Below, piece after piece: positions 36,442 through 44,429 of a stretch of 56,083 nt of DNA (its first letter is position 1; each line of letters begins with the position of its first letter). The notes below the pieces were generated by a model, which saw only the letters and a list, made by a program, of their open reading frames with translations, ran no database searches and had not been told where the DNA came from. Position numbers and translations under genes: made by a program. Location: assembly GCA_020853575.1 (NCBI GenBank), contig JADYYP010000058.1, positions 1 to 56,083 of the forward strand, read 5' to 3'. This DNA comes from Planctomycetota bacterium. Lineage in GTDB: Bacteria > Planctomycetota > UBA1135 > GCA-002686595.

Positions 36442-37064
36442 GGCGTGACGCGCTCCGCGACGGGGATGCCGGCTTGGACGGTGCCGAGCCATTGGAGATA
36501 GGTGATCAGCGCGATGCCGTCCGCATCGGGCACGCCCTTCTCGTCGAAGTAGAAGGGATAGGGCGGCATCACCGAGTGCGGGACGACGCTCTTGGGATTG
36601 ATGAAGTGCGCGATGTGCCAATCGTTGGTCTTGCGACCGCCCTCGCGGGCCAGGTCGGGACCGACACGCCGCGTGCCCCACAGATGGGGCTGGTTGAGCG
36701 CGTTCTGGTACTCCTGAGCCGAGCTCGGCGCACCCCAGCGGACGTGCTCGTTCGAAACCACGCGCACGTATTGGCTGTGGCAGTGCCAGCAGGCCTGGCC
36801 GACGTAGACGTCGCGGCCGCGCTGCAACGCTTGCGCGTAGCTCTGCGGCGTGACGGCACCATAGTGCTGCTTGAAGCTGTCCGGGAACTTCTCGGCGAGG
36901 AGCACGAACTCCTTGCTCGGCTTCTCGGCCAGTTGCTCCAGCGTCTGGTAGTCCATGCCGTGGTAGCTGTAGAGCGACATCCACGGGAACACCATCGAGA
37001 GCAGGAAGGCGATCGCGAAGCACCCGACGCCCGCGATGAAGACCAGTGTGTAGAAACGTTCCAT
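36438..37064 (-). CDS. ccoO: cbb3-type cytochrome c oxidase subunit II (monohaem)
   Basis: The 208-residue protein has an N-terminal TM anchor (residues ~5-27) and a periplasmic cytochrome c domain. The haem-binding CWHCH is at 92-96 and the Met axial ligand lies in PHSVMPPYPF. The context LWGTRRVGPDLAREGGRK is typical of FixO/CcoO. It passes electrons from the dihaem cytochrome c to the catalytic subunit. The gene starts 18 nt after ccoN and overlaps the following small gene by 4 nt. Confidence 0.94.
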   Translation of the reverse strand: MERFYTLVFIAGVGCFAIAFLLSMVFPWMSLYSYHGMDYQTLEQLAEKPSKEFVLLAEKFPDSFKQHYGAVTPQSYAQALQRGRDVYVGQACWHCHSQYVRVVSNEHVRWGAPSSAQEYQNALNQPHLWGTRRVGPDLAREGGRKTNDWHIAHFINPKSVVPHSVMPPYPFYFDEKGVPDADGIALITYLQWLGTVQAGIPVAERVTP

Positions 37065-37082
37065 GTGTGGGTTCCTTCGCGA

Positions 37083-38525
37083 CTAGTCCGCTTGCGCGGG
37101 GATGTAGTGCTTGTCTTCTTGGTAGGCGGCGCCGGCCTTGGCCGTCATCACCATGTTGTAGATGGCGCAGAACAGGCCGGCGATCACCATCACGCCGGTC
37201 ACCGTGCGCACCCACCAGAACGGTTCGGACATGCGCAGGATGTCCGACCAGTCGTTGAGGTCGCGCTGCATGAATCCGTGCACCAGGCCGGCGATCATCA
37301 GGTCGAAGAACATCGCCCCGACGCCGATCGACCACAGCCAGAAGTGCCAGCCGCGCAGCGACTCGGAGTACCACTCGCGCTTGCACACGCGTGGCCACAA
37401 CCAGTCGATCACGCCGAACAGCCAGAACGTGAACACGCCGAACATGATCAAGTGCGCGTGGCCCACGACCCAGTCGGTGAAGTGAATCACCTTCTGGAAC
37501 ATCCAGGTCACCTGGAAGGCGCACTGGAAGCAGGTGATGAAGTAGAAAACGGCGCCGACGTAGAACCAGCGAATCGCCATGCTCGTGCGCAGTGCGCTCC
37601 ACTTGCCACGCAGCGTCATGAAGAAGTTCACCACCACGGTGGTGACCACGACTTCGATCGCGATCGTGGTCGTGATCGCGCCGAACTCGACGTAGTCGGG
37701 GATCGGCGAGATCAGGAAGTGGTGCACGCCGCCGAGCGGATAGAAGAACGCCAGCGCCCAGAAGCCGATCACCGAAAGCGAGTGGCTCCAGATCGGCTTG
37801 CGCAGGATCAAGGGCACGAAGAAGTACATCAGGCCCCAGCCCATCGGCGTCACGTAGAGACCGACCAGGTCGTGGATGAACAAGCCCGTGGTCGCGGCAC
37901 CGGCCGCACCGGGGAGCATCCACTCCGGCATGATGTTGCCCATCAAGTACGTCAGCGCCAGCCACACCAGGCCCGCGGTGAAGTACCACAGGGTCACGTA
38001 GAACTTCTGCTCACGCGCCTGATAGATCGGCGTCATGAACTGGATGATCACCAGCACCGCTCCGACCACGACCAGCAGGTCGACCGGCACGTAGTTCATT
38101 TCGAACGTGCCCGGACGGAAACCGGTGGGCGTCTCACCCCATTCGATGGCCTGCGCCTTGTCGGTCAGATAACCACCGATGGCGAGCACGATGATCAACT
38201 GCCAGGCCCAGAAGATCAGGTGCCCGAGCTTGTCGCTCAACACCTTCTTCCCCGTCAGGCGCGGGACGACGTAGTAGAGCATCCCGGTGAAGCCGTTCAC
38301 GAGCCAGCCGTAGGCGGCCATGTTCGTGTGCATCAGGCGCATGTGGCCCGGCGACAGGATCGACCCACTGAACGGGTAGTAGCCCAGGAACTGCAGCGAG
38401 TAGAGATAGCCGGCGAGCATGCTGACGACGAGCAGACAAGCTCCCGCCAGCAAGTGCGCCTTGATCAGCGCGTAGTTGACGAGCGACTCACCCGTGCGGG
38501 CGGCCATGGGGGTTGCAGCACTCAC
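37083..38525 (-). CDS. ccoN: cbb3-type cytochrome c oxidase subunit I (catalytic)
   Basis: The 480-residue protein has about twelve TM helices. His ligands expected of CcoN are visible: RLMHTN (His66, low-spin haem), FIHDLVGLYVTP (CuB His with the nearby Tyr that is cross-linked in cbb3 enzymes), GGVHHFL (CuB His pair), and GHAHLIMFGVF (haem ligands). The enzyme reduces O2 to water with high affinity. ATG 38525 is 4 nt after the stop of the upstream dihaem cytochrome c gene. The order is unusual in that the CcoP-like gene is first in the operon. Confidence 0.96.
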   Translation of the reverse strand: MSAATPMAARTGESLVNYALIKAHLLAGACLLVVSMLAGYLYSLQFLGYYPFSGSILSPGHMRLMHTNMAAYGWLVNGFTGMLYYVVPRLTGKKVLSDKLGHLIFWAWQLIIVLAIGGYLTDKAQAIEWGETPTGFRPGTFEMNYVPVDLLVVVGAVLVIIQFMTPIYQAREQKFYVTLWYFTAGLVWLALTYLMGNIMPEWMLPGAAGAATTGLFIHDLVGLYVTPMGWGLMYFFVPLILRKPIWSHSLSVIGFWALAFFYPLGGVHHFLISPIPDYVEFGAITTTIAIEVVVTTVVVNFFMTLRGKWSALRTSMAIRWFYVGAVFYFITCFQCAFQVTWMFQKVIHFTDWVVGHAHLIMFGVFTFWLFGVIDWLWPRVCKREWYSESLRGWHFWLWSIGVGAMFFDLMIAGLVHGFMQRDLNDWSDILRMSEPFWWVRTVTGVMVIAGLFCAIYNMVMTAKAGAAYQEDKHYIPAQAD

Positions 38526-38529
38526 GAGT

Positions 38530-39615
38530 TCACCTCTTGTGGGAGAGCGATTGGATGAAATGGACCAGGTCCCAGGTCTCTTCCGACGTCAGCGCGCCGG
38601 CGAACGAGCCCATCGGCGTGCCCTTGATGCCAGCCGCGATGGTGCGGTACAGGTCGACCGACTCCGCGCCAGCTCGGAACGTGCCGGCCGAGAGGTCGCG
38701 CGGACGGATCGGGTAGCCCCAGTCGTCCTCGTAGTCGCCCGCGGTCGGGCCATCGCCGCGACCTTCCTTGCCGTGGCACGAGAAGCAGCTGCCCTTGGCC
38801 ACGTCGGTGAACAGCGCGCGGCCGCGTTCGACCGAAGCCGCGTCGTTGGGCGTCTCGTTGACGCCGGGGAAGATCGGACGCAGGTTCGAGGGGTGCCAGC
38901 GGTGGACGACGATGTCCGCCAACTCCTTGGCGTTGGGGATCTCCTCCTCCTCCCAGGCCTGATCGAGCATCATCTGCTCGAACTCACCCTTCATCGAGAG
39001 CCAGCGCACGTACTCGACCAAGTCCCAGCGCTTCTCTTCGTTGACCAGTCGGAACTCGGGCATGGCCGAGCCGGCGAGACCGCGCGTGATGGTCTGGAAC
39101 AAATCGCGGCGCTGCGGACGCGAGGACGCATCCGTGCTCGTGAACTTGAACTTGCCCAAGCGGAAGTTGCGCGGCCGCGGGTTGAGATGGCGCGCAGCCG
39201 GACCCGCTCCGTCGCCGATTGCGCCGTGGCAACCGACGCAGTGGATTTCGTAGTTGAGCTTGCCACTGGGGATGCGCAGCGGTTCGACCGAGCCCGAGTC
39301 GCGCAGCCACGCGGACTCCAGACCGAAGAACTCCTCGCTGCCCTTCGCGATGGCCTCGGCCAACCCCTTGCCGTGTTGCGCCTCGTAGTCGGCGACATCG
39401 GTGGAGAACGGCAAATCGATCTTGTCCTTGTCGTCGTCGGCTTTGACGTCGCGCGTGAAGTCGCCCTCGTAGCTACCGATCGAATCGCGATCGCGCAGAT
39501 AGGGCACGACGAACAAGAGCAGGGCAGCAATCCACAGAACTCCCGAGAGGAGCGCGTTGCCCCGCCGCCTGGGCGCAACGCTAAACGTAAACTCGAACGG
39601 CTGGGTGGTCCGCAT
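38530..39615 (-). CDS. membrane-anchored dihaem cytochrome c (CcoP-like)
   Basis: The 361-residue protein has one N-terminal TM helix (residues ~21-39) and two class I cytochrome c domains with CVGCH (126-130) and CFSCH (277-281). Candidate Met ligands are in SAMPEF (Met185) and GTPMGSF. This is the CcoP architecture with a longer linker between the domains. It is the first gene of the operon, with ATG 39615 preceded by AAGGAG at 4-nt spacing, one of the few clear Shine-Dalgarno sequences in the window. As no other ccoP is present, it probably fills that role. It could alternatively be an independent cytochrome c donor. Confidence 0.85.
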   Translation of the reverse strand: MRTTQPFEFTFSVAPRRRGNALLSGVLWIAALLLFVVPYLRDRDSIGSYEGDFTRDVKADDDKDKIDLPFSTDVADYEAQHGKGLAEAIAKGSEEFFGLESAWLRDSGSVEPLRIPSGKLNYEIHCVGCHGAIGDGAGPAARHLNPRPRNFRLGKFKFTSTDASSRPQRRDLFQTITRGLAGSAMPEFRLVNEEKRWDLVEYVRWLSMKGEFEQMMLDQAWEEEEIPNAKELADIVVHRWHPSNLRPIFPGVNETPNDAASVERGRALFTDVAKGSCFSCHGKEGRGDGPTAGDYEDDWGYPIRPRDLSAGTFRAGAESVDLYRTIAAGIKGTPMGSFAGALTSEETWDLVHFIQSLSHKR

Positions 39616-39633
39616 AGCACTCCTTGCGTGCGT

Positions 39634-39650
39634 ACTCGTGCTCCACGAGT
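39634..39650. promoter_or_regulatory. 7-bp palindrome upstream of the cbb3 operon
   Basis: ACTCGTG-CTC-CACGAGT is a perfect inverted repeat located 19-35 nt upstream of the operon's first start codon, followed by further CGTAC/GTACG repeats to about 39710. It may be an operator or leader hairpin. It does not match the FNR/ANR box TTGAT-N4-ATCAA, which I did not find in 39616-39760. Confidence 0.4.
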
Positions 39651-39861
39651 GGCTGCGGAGGCTATGGTGACCGCCCGAGTACGGTCGAATGGCCGACTTA
39701 CGTACTGCGGGGTAGGAGATGTGCGTAGCGGCGCGGGAGATCTTCCGCACTCCACGTCGGAAGCTCAGCGCAGCGCGAGCGCCGAAGTCGGCGGCAGTTG
39801 GCGTAGATTCGCGCCGTTCGAGCAGCGCTGCAAGAGCAACTCGCTCGAGCCGCGTGCTCGC

Positions 39862-40614
39862 TCAGAACGTGAACGACACGCCCGCGCGCAATCCGAATCC
39901 GCTGGCGTCGAGATCGCCGCGCACGTTGCCATCGTCGTTGACGCCGGTGACTTCGTTGAAGTACGCCCAACGGTAGAAGCCCTCGCCCACCAGTGCGATT
40001 CCCTCGGTGAGGTAGAGCGCCGCGCCCGCGCCCAGGTTGACACCCAGACCCTGATACTTGGCGTCGCCCAATTGCGTGGTGAAGCCCGCGTCGAACGTTC
40101 CGCCTTCGACGATCAGGCGCGGAACGGTGACACCGACCAGCGCGAAAGGCTGGAAGCGACCGTCGACGTTGAAGTGGTGCTTGAAGTCGAGGCTGTAGGT
40201 GTTGAACGTGTCGTCGCCGTTGGTCAGCACCGACTCGCTCTCGTGCTCGGTGGTCGTGTACGTGTACTGGAACGAGTTGGACACTCCGCGCCATCCGATG
40301 GCGATGCCCCAACCCGTGCCGGTGTCGAGCTCCGGAGCGATGGTGCCCTCGGTTCCGTTGGCGAAGGTGCCCCCACCGTTGCCGTCGAAGTCGTCCTTCT
40401 CGAGCGTCGCGGCCACTCCCAGGCCTTGCACGAAGAAGCCCTGCTTGGCGTGAAAGCCCGAGGATTCCTCGGCGCGGACGAAGGCCGCTTCCACGGCGCT
40501 GGCCGTGCGGTCTTCTCCGACGGCGGTTTGCGAGGTGGCGCAGCCGCTGGACAGTCCAACGAACGACGAGCCGAGGACGAAGAGCGAGCAGTGGACGGGG
40601 GAAAGTCGGCGCAT
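39862..40614 (-). CDS. small outer-membrane beta-barrel protein
   Basis: The 250-residue protein has a signal sequence (MRRLSPVHCSLFVLGSSFVGLSSGC) whose end resembles a lipobox but has Ser at -3, so either signal peptidase could act. The mature part alternates short amphipathic strands with Gly/Asp/Asn turns (FQYTYTTTEHES, NTYSLDFKHHFNVDG, ALVGVTVPRLIVEGG). It ends FGLRAGVSFTF, with the terminal aromatic residue recognised by the BAM complex. It resembles eight-stranded barrels such as OmpW/OmpA-like proteins. There is no catalytic motif. It is on the same strand as, and upstream of, the cbb3 operon, with 246 nt between. An 11-bp inverted repeat sits just upstream of the start. Confidence 0.75.
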   Translation of the reverse strand: MRRLSPVHCSLFVLGSSFVGLSSGCATSQTAVGEDRTASAVEAAFVRAEESSGFHAKQGFFVQGLGVAATLEKDDFDGNGGGTFANGTEGTIAPELDTGTGWGIAIGWRGVSNSFQYTYTTTEHESESVLTNGDDTFNTYSLDFKHHFNVDGRFQPFALVGVTVPRLIVEGGTFDAGFTTQLGDAKYQGLGVNLGAGAALYLTEGIALVGEGFYRWAYFNEVTGVNDDGNVRGDLDASGFGLRAGVSFTF

Positions 40615-40629
40615 GGGCTGGGCTTCCGG

Positions 40630-40663
40630 GGTCGATGGAGTCTGGAACGCCGCTCCATCGACC
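40630..40663. promoter_or_regulatory. 11-bp perfect inverted repeat in the leader of the beta-barrel gene
   Basis: GGTCGATGGAG (40630-40640) and CTCCATCGACC (40653-40663) are exact inverted copies separated by 12 nt. The element begins 15 nt upstream of the beta-barrel start codon (minus strand) and lies in the 295-nt divergent region shared with the DinB gene. Its length makes chance unlikely. It could be an operator for a dimeric regulator or an RNA stem that sequesters the start region. Confidence 0.55.
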
Positions 40664-40909
40664 GCTTGGGTGGGTGAGCTTCTGGCGGCGCGAGGCGGCG
40701 ATTCGTGCTTGGGAAAGCCCGCCAGCCGTCTCCGCGCCGATCCGTTGCCGCGGGAGCTGCAGGGCAGGCATGGGCTCCACGACCACCGCGAGAACCGTGG
40801 AGCGGCCACCGACGTGCTCGGACTCCGCCGACGACGACGCGCGCGAGCTCACGCGCCAGTCGCGCCTGCGCGCTGAACGCTATCGTGTCGCGCACAGCGA
40901 GGAGAGCGG

Positions 40910-41623
40910 ATGGCGAAGGCGACGAAGTCCGATACGAAGGCGGCTCCCAAGAAGGTGCGCTCGGCGCGCTCGAAACAGGCGCGAGAGACCGAGGACGAGC
41001 TCGACCTTTCGCCTGCGGACGAGGCCCAAGCCGCTCTTGGGGACGCAGCGCCGAGCGCGAACACGGGATCGAGCGCGACGGCCAGCGCCACGCCCGCGGC
41101 TCCCGCGCGGCGCGCGCGCGGCAAGGGGCCGGTCGACCTCGGCTCGGCGCTGGTCGACGCGCTCGCGACGAGTGAGCGCATCAACCAGTACCTGCTGGAG
41201 CATCTCGAGCCCTCGGCCTGGGACACGCCGGCGCCCGTCGGCAAGGGACGCACGATCCGCGGGATCGTCGCGCACCTCCACAACGTGCGCGTGTTGTGGC
41301 TCTCGGTGTCTGCGCCGGAGATTCCCGCGCCCGCCAAGGTGCAGCGCGAGCAGCTGACGCTCGACGACGCGAAGCTCGCCCTGCGCGCGAGCGCGGAAGC
41401 ACTGGGCGAGTTGGTCCGGCGCGCGCTCGCCGGCGGCGGCCACGTGAAGGACTTCAAGCCCGACGTCGTGGGCTTCGCCTCGTACGTCATCGCCCACGAA
41501 GCGCACCACCGCGGTCAGATCTGCCTGATCGCGCGCATGCTCGGTCAACCGCTCTCCCAGCAGGTCGGTTTCGGCCTGTGGGAATGGCGCAAGCGCCACG
41601 CGGAGAGCGGCAGCGCGGATTGA
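40910..41623 (+). CDS. DinB-family four-helix-bundle protein with Ala/Lys-rich N-terminal extension
   Basis: The 237-residue protein has a disordered, Lys/Ala/Ser-rich extension of about 70 residues, then a DinB/YfiT domain. The metal-binding His positions are in RGIVAHLHN and HEAHHRGQICLIARMLGQ. Many DinB-fold proteins are thiol-dependent transferases for small molecules or stress proteins. The substrate here is unknown. ATG 40910 is preceded by GAGGAG, a good ribosome-binding site. The N-terminal extension resembles cationic nucleic-acid-binding tails and is not typical of the family. Confidence 0.82.
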   Translation: MAKATKSDTKAAPKKVRSARSKQARETEDELDLSPADEAQAALGDAAPSANTGSSATASATPAAPARRARGKGPVDLGSALVDALATSERINQYLLEHLEPSAWDTPAPVGKGRTIRGIVAHLHNVRVLWLSVSAPEIPAPAKVQREQLTLDDAKLALRASAEALGELVRRALAGGGHVKDFKPDVVGFASYVIAHEAHHRGQICLIARMLGQPLSQQVGFGLWEWRKRHAESGSAD

Positions 41624-41671
41624 GCGTGCGGTCCCGGGGGCTCGGCGAACGCGCCGAAAGCGAACGCACGC
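41624..41671. terminator. nested inverted repeats between convergent genes
   Basis: An outer 7-bp perfect repeat (GCGTGCG 41624-41630 with CGCACGC 41665-41671) encloses a 6-bp hairpin with a tetraloop (TCGGCG 41642-41647, CGCCGA 41652-41657). It occupies nearly all of the 61-nt gap between the DinB and FecR-like stop codons and is probably a bidirectional terminator. No T-tract is present. Confidence 0.5.
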
Positions 41672-41684
41672 CTCGCACCGCGGC

Positions 41685-42641
41685 TCAATGCCAGTCGCGC
41701 TCGACCGAACTGCGCCAGAGATCGAGCGCCGCCTGATCCGCGGCGAGCGCGCGCTCGACATCGGAGAAGGCCTCCCGCGCTCCTTCCGGACGCGGATAGA
41801 GCTTGGCCAGCACGGCGTACATCTCGCGGCGCGTGGTGGCCGAGCGCGCCTGGACGAACAGATGCCAGATCGAGACGCTCTCCTCGCGCCAGTCGCTGTC
41901 GAGCACGCGCCGCACATCCGCGGGCTCCGGAGGTTCGGCGAACTCGAGCCTGCGGATGGCCGCGACCAGCTGCGCGTCCGCCGCGACCCGCACGGGAACG
42001 CTCGGACCATCACGGCGCGTCGCTCTCATCTCGGCCCCCGCGGGCACGATCACGCGCCGTCCAGCTGCAGCGAACGCGACTCGCCCGGTCTCGACCCGCA
42101 CACGCGAGCTCCCGTCGTCCTCGACGGCCAGCGTGTACTCGCACCCCAGGTCGATCGACAGCCCCGAGGGCGTGTCGACTTGGAACTCCTCCGGGCGCGC
42201 GAAGATCGAGGCGCGCAGCGCGCCACGCTCGAGGAACAGCTTGTGGACGCGCGCGCCGGTGTCTTCCACGCGCAGCCGTGAGTGCGGCTCGAGCGTCACG
42301 CTGCCGAGGGATGCGATCGTCAGCACGGCGGTCTCGCCCGCGCGCGTCGCGAGCGCGTCGCCCGCGCGTGCGCGTTCGACGCTTTCGAGTCCGGCGACGG
42401 CGTAACTCGCTCGAAGCCCCGCGCGCTCGGCGCGCCACAGGACCGCGACCGCGAGCACGGCGGCCGCGACCAGGGCGAATCCGAGGATCCAACGCGGACG
42501 AGCAGAGCGCGCGCTCCACGGCGCGCGTGCGCTCGCGGAAGCGAAGCGATAGCGCCCGAGCAGTCGCTCGATGCGTGCCAGCTCGGCGTCGGGAACACCG
42601 CTCTTGTCCCACAGGTACTCTTCGTCGCGTCCGTCGTTCAC
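41685..42641 (-). CDS. FecR-domain membrane protein, partner of the adjacent ECF sigma factor
   Basis: The 318-residue protein has a cytosolic N-terminus of ~48 residues, one TM helix (residues ~49-68), and a periplasmic FecR-type beta domain with TIASLGSVTLEPHSRLRVED and FQVDTPSGLSIDLGCEYTL. FecR proteins act as sigma regulators or anti-sigma factors. The GTG start at 42641 overlaps the sigma-factor stop by 4 nt, the usual sigma–regulator pairing. The C-terminal ~90 residues (from the AIRRLEFAE region) are helical and not part of FecR. I see no TonB-dependent receptor gene nearby, so this is not a classical FecIRA iron system. Confidence 0.85.
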   Translation of the reverse strand: MNDGRDEEYLWDKSGVPDAELARIERLLGRYRFASASARAPWSARSARPRWILGFALVAAAVLAVAVLWRAERAGLRASYAVAGLESVERARAGDALATRAGETAVLTIASLGSVTLEPHSRLRVEDTGARVHKLFLERGALRASIFARPEEFQVDTPSGLSIDLGCEYTLAVEDDGSSRVRVETGRVAFAAAGRRVIVPAGAEMRATRRDGPSVPVRVAADAQLVAAIRRLEFAEPPEPADVRRVLDSDWREESVSIWHLFVQARSATTRREMYAVLAKLYPRPEGAREAFSDVERALAADQAALDLWRSSVERDWH

Positions 42642-43189
42642 CGCGGCACCTCGAGTTCGCCGAGCCGCTCGCGTAGGAGCTTCATCCCGCGGCACAGATT
42701 GACGCGCACCGAGCCCGGCGTCATCCCGGTGCGATCGGCGATCTGCGGCCCACTCAGCCCCTCCACCAGTCGCAGTGCCAACGTCTCGCGATAAGCCTCA
42801 GGCAGGTCGCGCAGGGCGCGCAGCACGCGCGCGGCCAGCTCGGCGTCGCCGTGGTCCTCGACGGACACGCGCGCGGGTTCGTGCACCAGCCCGAGCTCGG
42901 GCCGCATGCGCTTGTGGTCATCGCGCGCTCGATTGCGCGCGATACGACAAAGCCACGCCCCGAAGTGCGCCGGCTCGTCGAGCCGCTCGAGATTGCGCAG
43001 CGCGGAGACGAAAACGTCGTGCACCAGGTCGCGGACCTCGCTCGCCCGCGCGTGAGCGATCAACACGCCGTGGACGACCGGGGCATAAGACTCGTACAGG
43101 CGCGCGAACGCGCCGCGGTCGCCGCGTTGCGCGGCGCGAACGAGTTCCGGTTCCCCGGGCACGTCCGAGTTGTCGCGCGGCTCGCTCAC
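42638..43189 (-). CDS. ECF-type RNA polymerase sigma factor
   Basis: The product is 183 residues from GTG 43189. Region 2 spans VRAAQRGDRGAFARLYESY to IARNRARDDHKR. Region 4 spans LPEAYRETLALRLVEGLSGPQIADRTGMTPGSVRVNLCRGMKLL, a standard sigma-4 helix-turn-helix. No region 3 is present. A longer frame from GTG 43276 would add 29 residues (MSLQSLVLGGGVAG…), which look unlike a sigma N-terminus, so the shorter start is preferred. The gene is coupled to the FecR-like gene by a 4-nt overlap. Confidence 0.88.
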   Translation of the reverse strand: MSEPRDNSDVPGEPELVRAAQRGDRGAFARLYESYAPVVHGVLIAHARASEVRDLVHDVFVSALRNLERLDEPAHFGAWLCRIARNRARDDHKRMRPELGLVHEPARVSVEDHGDAELAARVLRALRDLPEAYRETLALRLVEGLSGPQIADRTGMTPGSVRVNLCRGMKLLRERLGELEVPR

Positions 43190-43362
43190 ACGACTCCGCG
43201 CTGCGCTCGCGGGCGCAACTCCCGCGAGAACGGGTCCTGCGACTCCTCCACCGAGAACCAGCGACTGCAGCGACACTCTGGGCGAGACGAACGCACTCGC
43301 GTGGCGTTAGCAACAGAGTTGCGCACGTCCCTGGATGCGCCCGCTGAGACCGGGCGCGGGCG

Positions 43363-43382
43363 TGCCGAGACGAAACTCGGCA
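43363..43382. other. perfect 7-bp hairpin in intergenic region
   Basis: TGCCGAG (43363-43369) and CTCGGCA (43376-43382) pair perfectly around the loop ACGAAA. It lies between divergent genes, so a terminator role is unlikely. It may be an operator or a small structured leader. Confidence 0.35.
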
Positions 43383-43484
43383 CCGCTCTGCGCGCATTGG
43401 AACCCATGGCCATCGTGGCTTCGCGCGCGCCATCGTGAATCGCTGGGACGTTCTACGGAAGGGCTGTGACGCGCGGACTCGCGC

Positions 43485-43513
43485 TTGACGCTGTTCGGCG
43501 CGCGGTCTACGGT
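43485..43513 (+). promoter_or_regulatory. sigma-70-like promoter for the lipoprotein gene
   Basis: TTGACG (43485-43490) is followed by exactly 17 nt and then TACGGT (43508-43513). This is the best -35/-10 pair I saw in the window. It lies 88 nt before ATG 43602. Confidence 0.5.
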
Positions 43514-43601
43514 CAGCCGCCGTCGGACCGGTGCCCCACACCTCGGTCCATCGGTCGCCCACAGCGCCCCCTCGCGCCACGCGGCGACCTTCGGAGTTCG
43601 C

Positions 43602-44390
43602 ATGCATTCGTGCCGAGTTCGCGTCGCCCTGGTCCGCGCAGTCCTAGTGCTCCCCTTCGTCGGCTCCTGCACGCCGAAGTGGATCGACGCGCGCGAGTCG
43701 CAGCCGTTCCAGGGCGCGCTCGATCCGCGCGTCGCCGCACCCGTGGCCAAGCGCCACCTGGTCGCGGTGCCGACTTTCGCGACGAGCTGGAATGCCGATG
43801 CGCTCGTGCGTTCCGATGGCGCGACGCTCGGAACGCTGGCAGCGGCCGCGGTCGAGGAAGTCCTCGAGCCGAGCCCCAAGGTCGTGCTCGACCGCTCGGC
43901 GCGCGACGGCGCTGCGGCCCTGGAGATCCGGGGGCGACTGGTCGGCGACACGCGCGGCGTGCGGCACGTCGAGTTGGCGCTCGCGACCCCCGACGGACAC
44001 GTGCTGTCGCGCGTGACACGTCCATGCGACTTCGTGCGCGAGCGAGAGCTGGACCTGTCGGCCGTGCGCAGCGCGGCGCGCGAGCTGGTTCCGCAGTTGG
44101 AGGCGATGCCCTGGAGCAGTTGCGTGCTCGACACGTCGACGCGCTACCTGGTGATCTCCGCGGGACGCGAGTGCCGCCTGACCTTGAACGAGATGCTGGT
44201 CGTGCGCCTGCGCGGCGAACCCAGCACGGCCTCCGCTCCGGCCACACCGCGCATCGGCAACGAGGTCGCGCGCGTGTTCGTCGATTCGTTCCTGGAGCGC
44301 GAGGGCGGCAGCGTCGGCGCCTATTGCCGCCTGTGGGGCGGCAGCTTCAGTGGCTTCGATCCGAGTGAGCTGGTCGTGGTCGAGCACTGA
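43602..44390 (+). CDS. lipoprotein of unknown function
   Basis: The 262-residue protein has a signal peptide MHSCRVRVALVRAVLVLPFVGSC with lipobox VGSC (Cys23), so it is lipid-anchored. The mature sequence is mixed alpha/beta, with a repeated theme of short strands (KRHLVAVPTF, VVLDRSARDGAAALEIRGRL, VRHVELALATPDG). This is reminiscent of GNA1162- or LpoB-type lipoproteins (TolB-N-like fold). I cannot assign a family. Four Cys are present in the mature part. Its TGA is embedded in a 13-nt direct duplication. Confidence 0.65.
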   Translation: MHSCRVRVALVRAVLVLPFVGSCTPKWIDARESQPFQGALDPRVAAPVAKRHLVAVPTFATSWNADALVRSDGATLGTLAAAAVEEVLEPSPKVVLDRSARDGAAALEIRGRLVGDTRGVRHVELALATPDGHVLSRVTRPCDFVRERELDLSAVRSAARELVPQLEAMPWSSCVLDTSTRYLVISAGRECRLTLNEMLVVRLRGEPSTASAPATPRIGNEVARVFVDSFLEREGGSVGAYCRLWGGSFSGFDPSELVVVEH

Positions 44391-44409
44391 CCCGCAAGCA
44401 CTGACCCGC
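44383..44409. repeat. 13-nt tandem duplication across a stop codon
   Basis: AGCACTGACCCGC occurs at 44383-44395 and again at 44397-44409, period 14. The first copy contains the stop codon of the lipoprotein gene and the second provides a duplicate. It looks like replication slippage. Confidence 0.6.
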
Positions 44410-44429
44410 GAGCGCGCGTCCGTGCTCGC

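Larger units (their letters stand above)
43190..43601. other. divergent intergenic region between sigma factor and lipoprotein genes
   Basis: About 410 nt without a convincing gene. It holds a 7-bp hairpin at 43363-43382 and a good sigma-70-like promoter facing the lipoprotein gene at 43485-43513, described separately. The stretch 43276-43190 is open in the sigma-factor frame but has poor sigma-like character. Confidence 0.5.

Noticed and set aside
43190..43276. 29-codon N-terminal extension of the sigma factor from GTG 43276
   Set aside because: The extension (Gly/Ala/Val-rich) is not sigma-like, and region 2 begins soon after the alternative GTG 43189.
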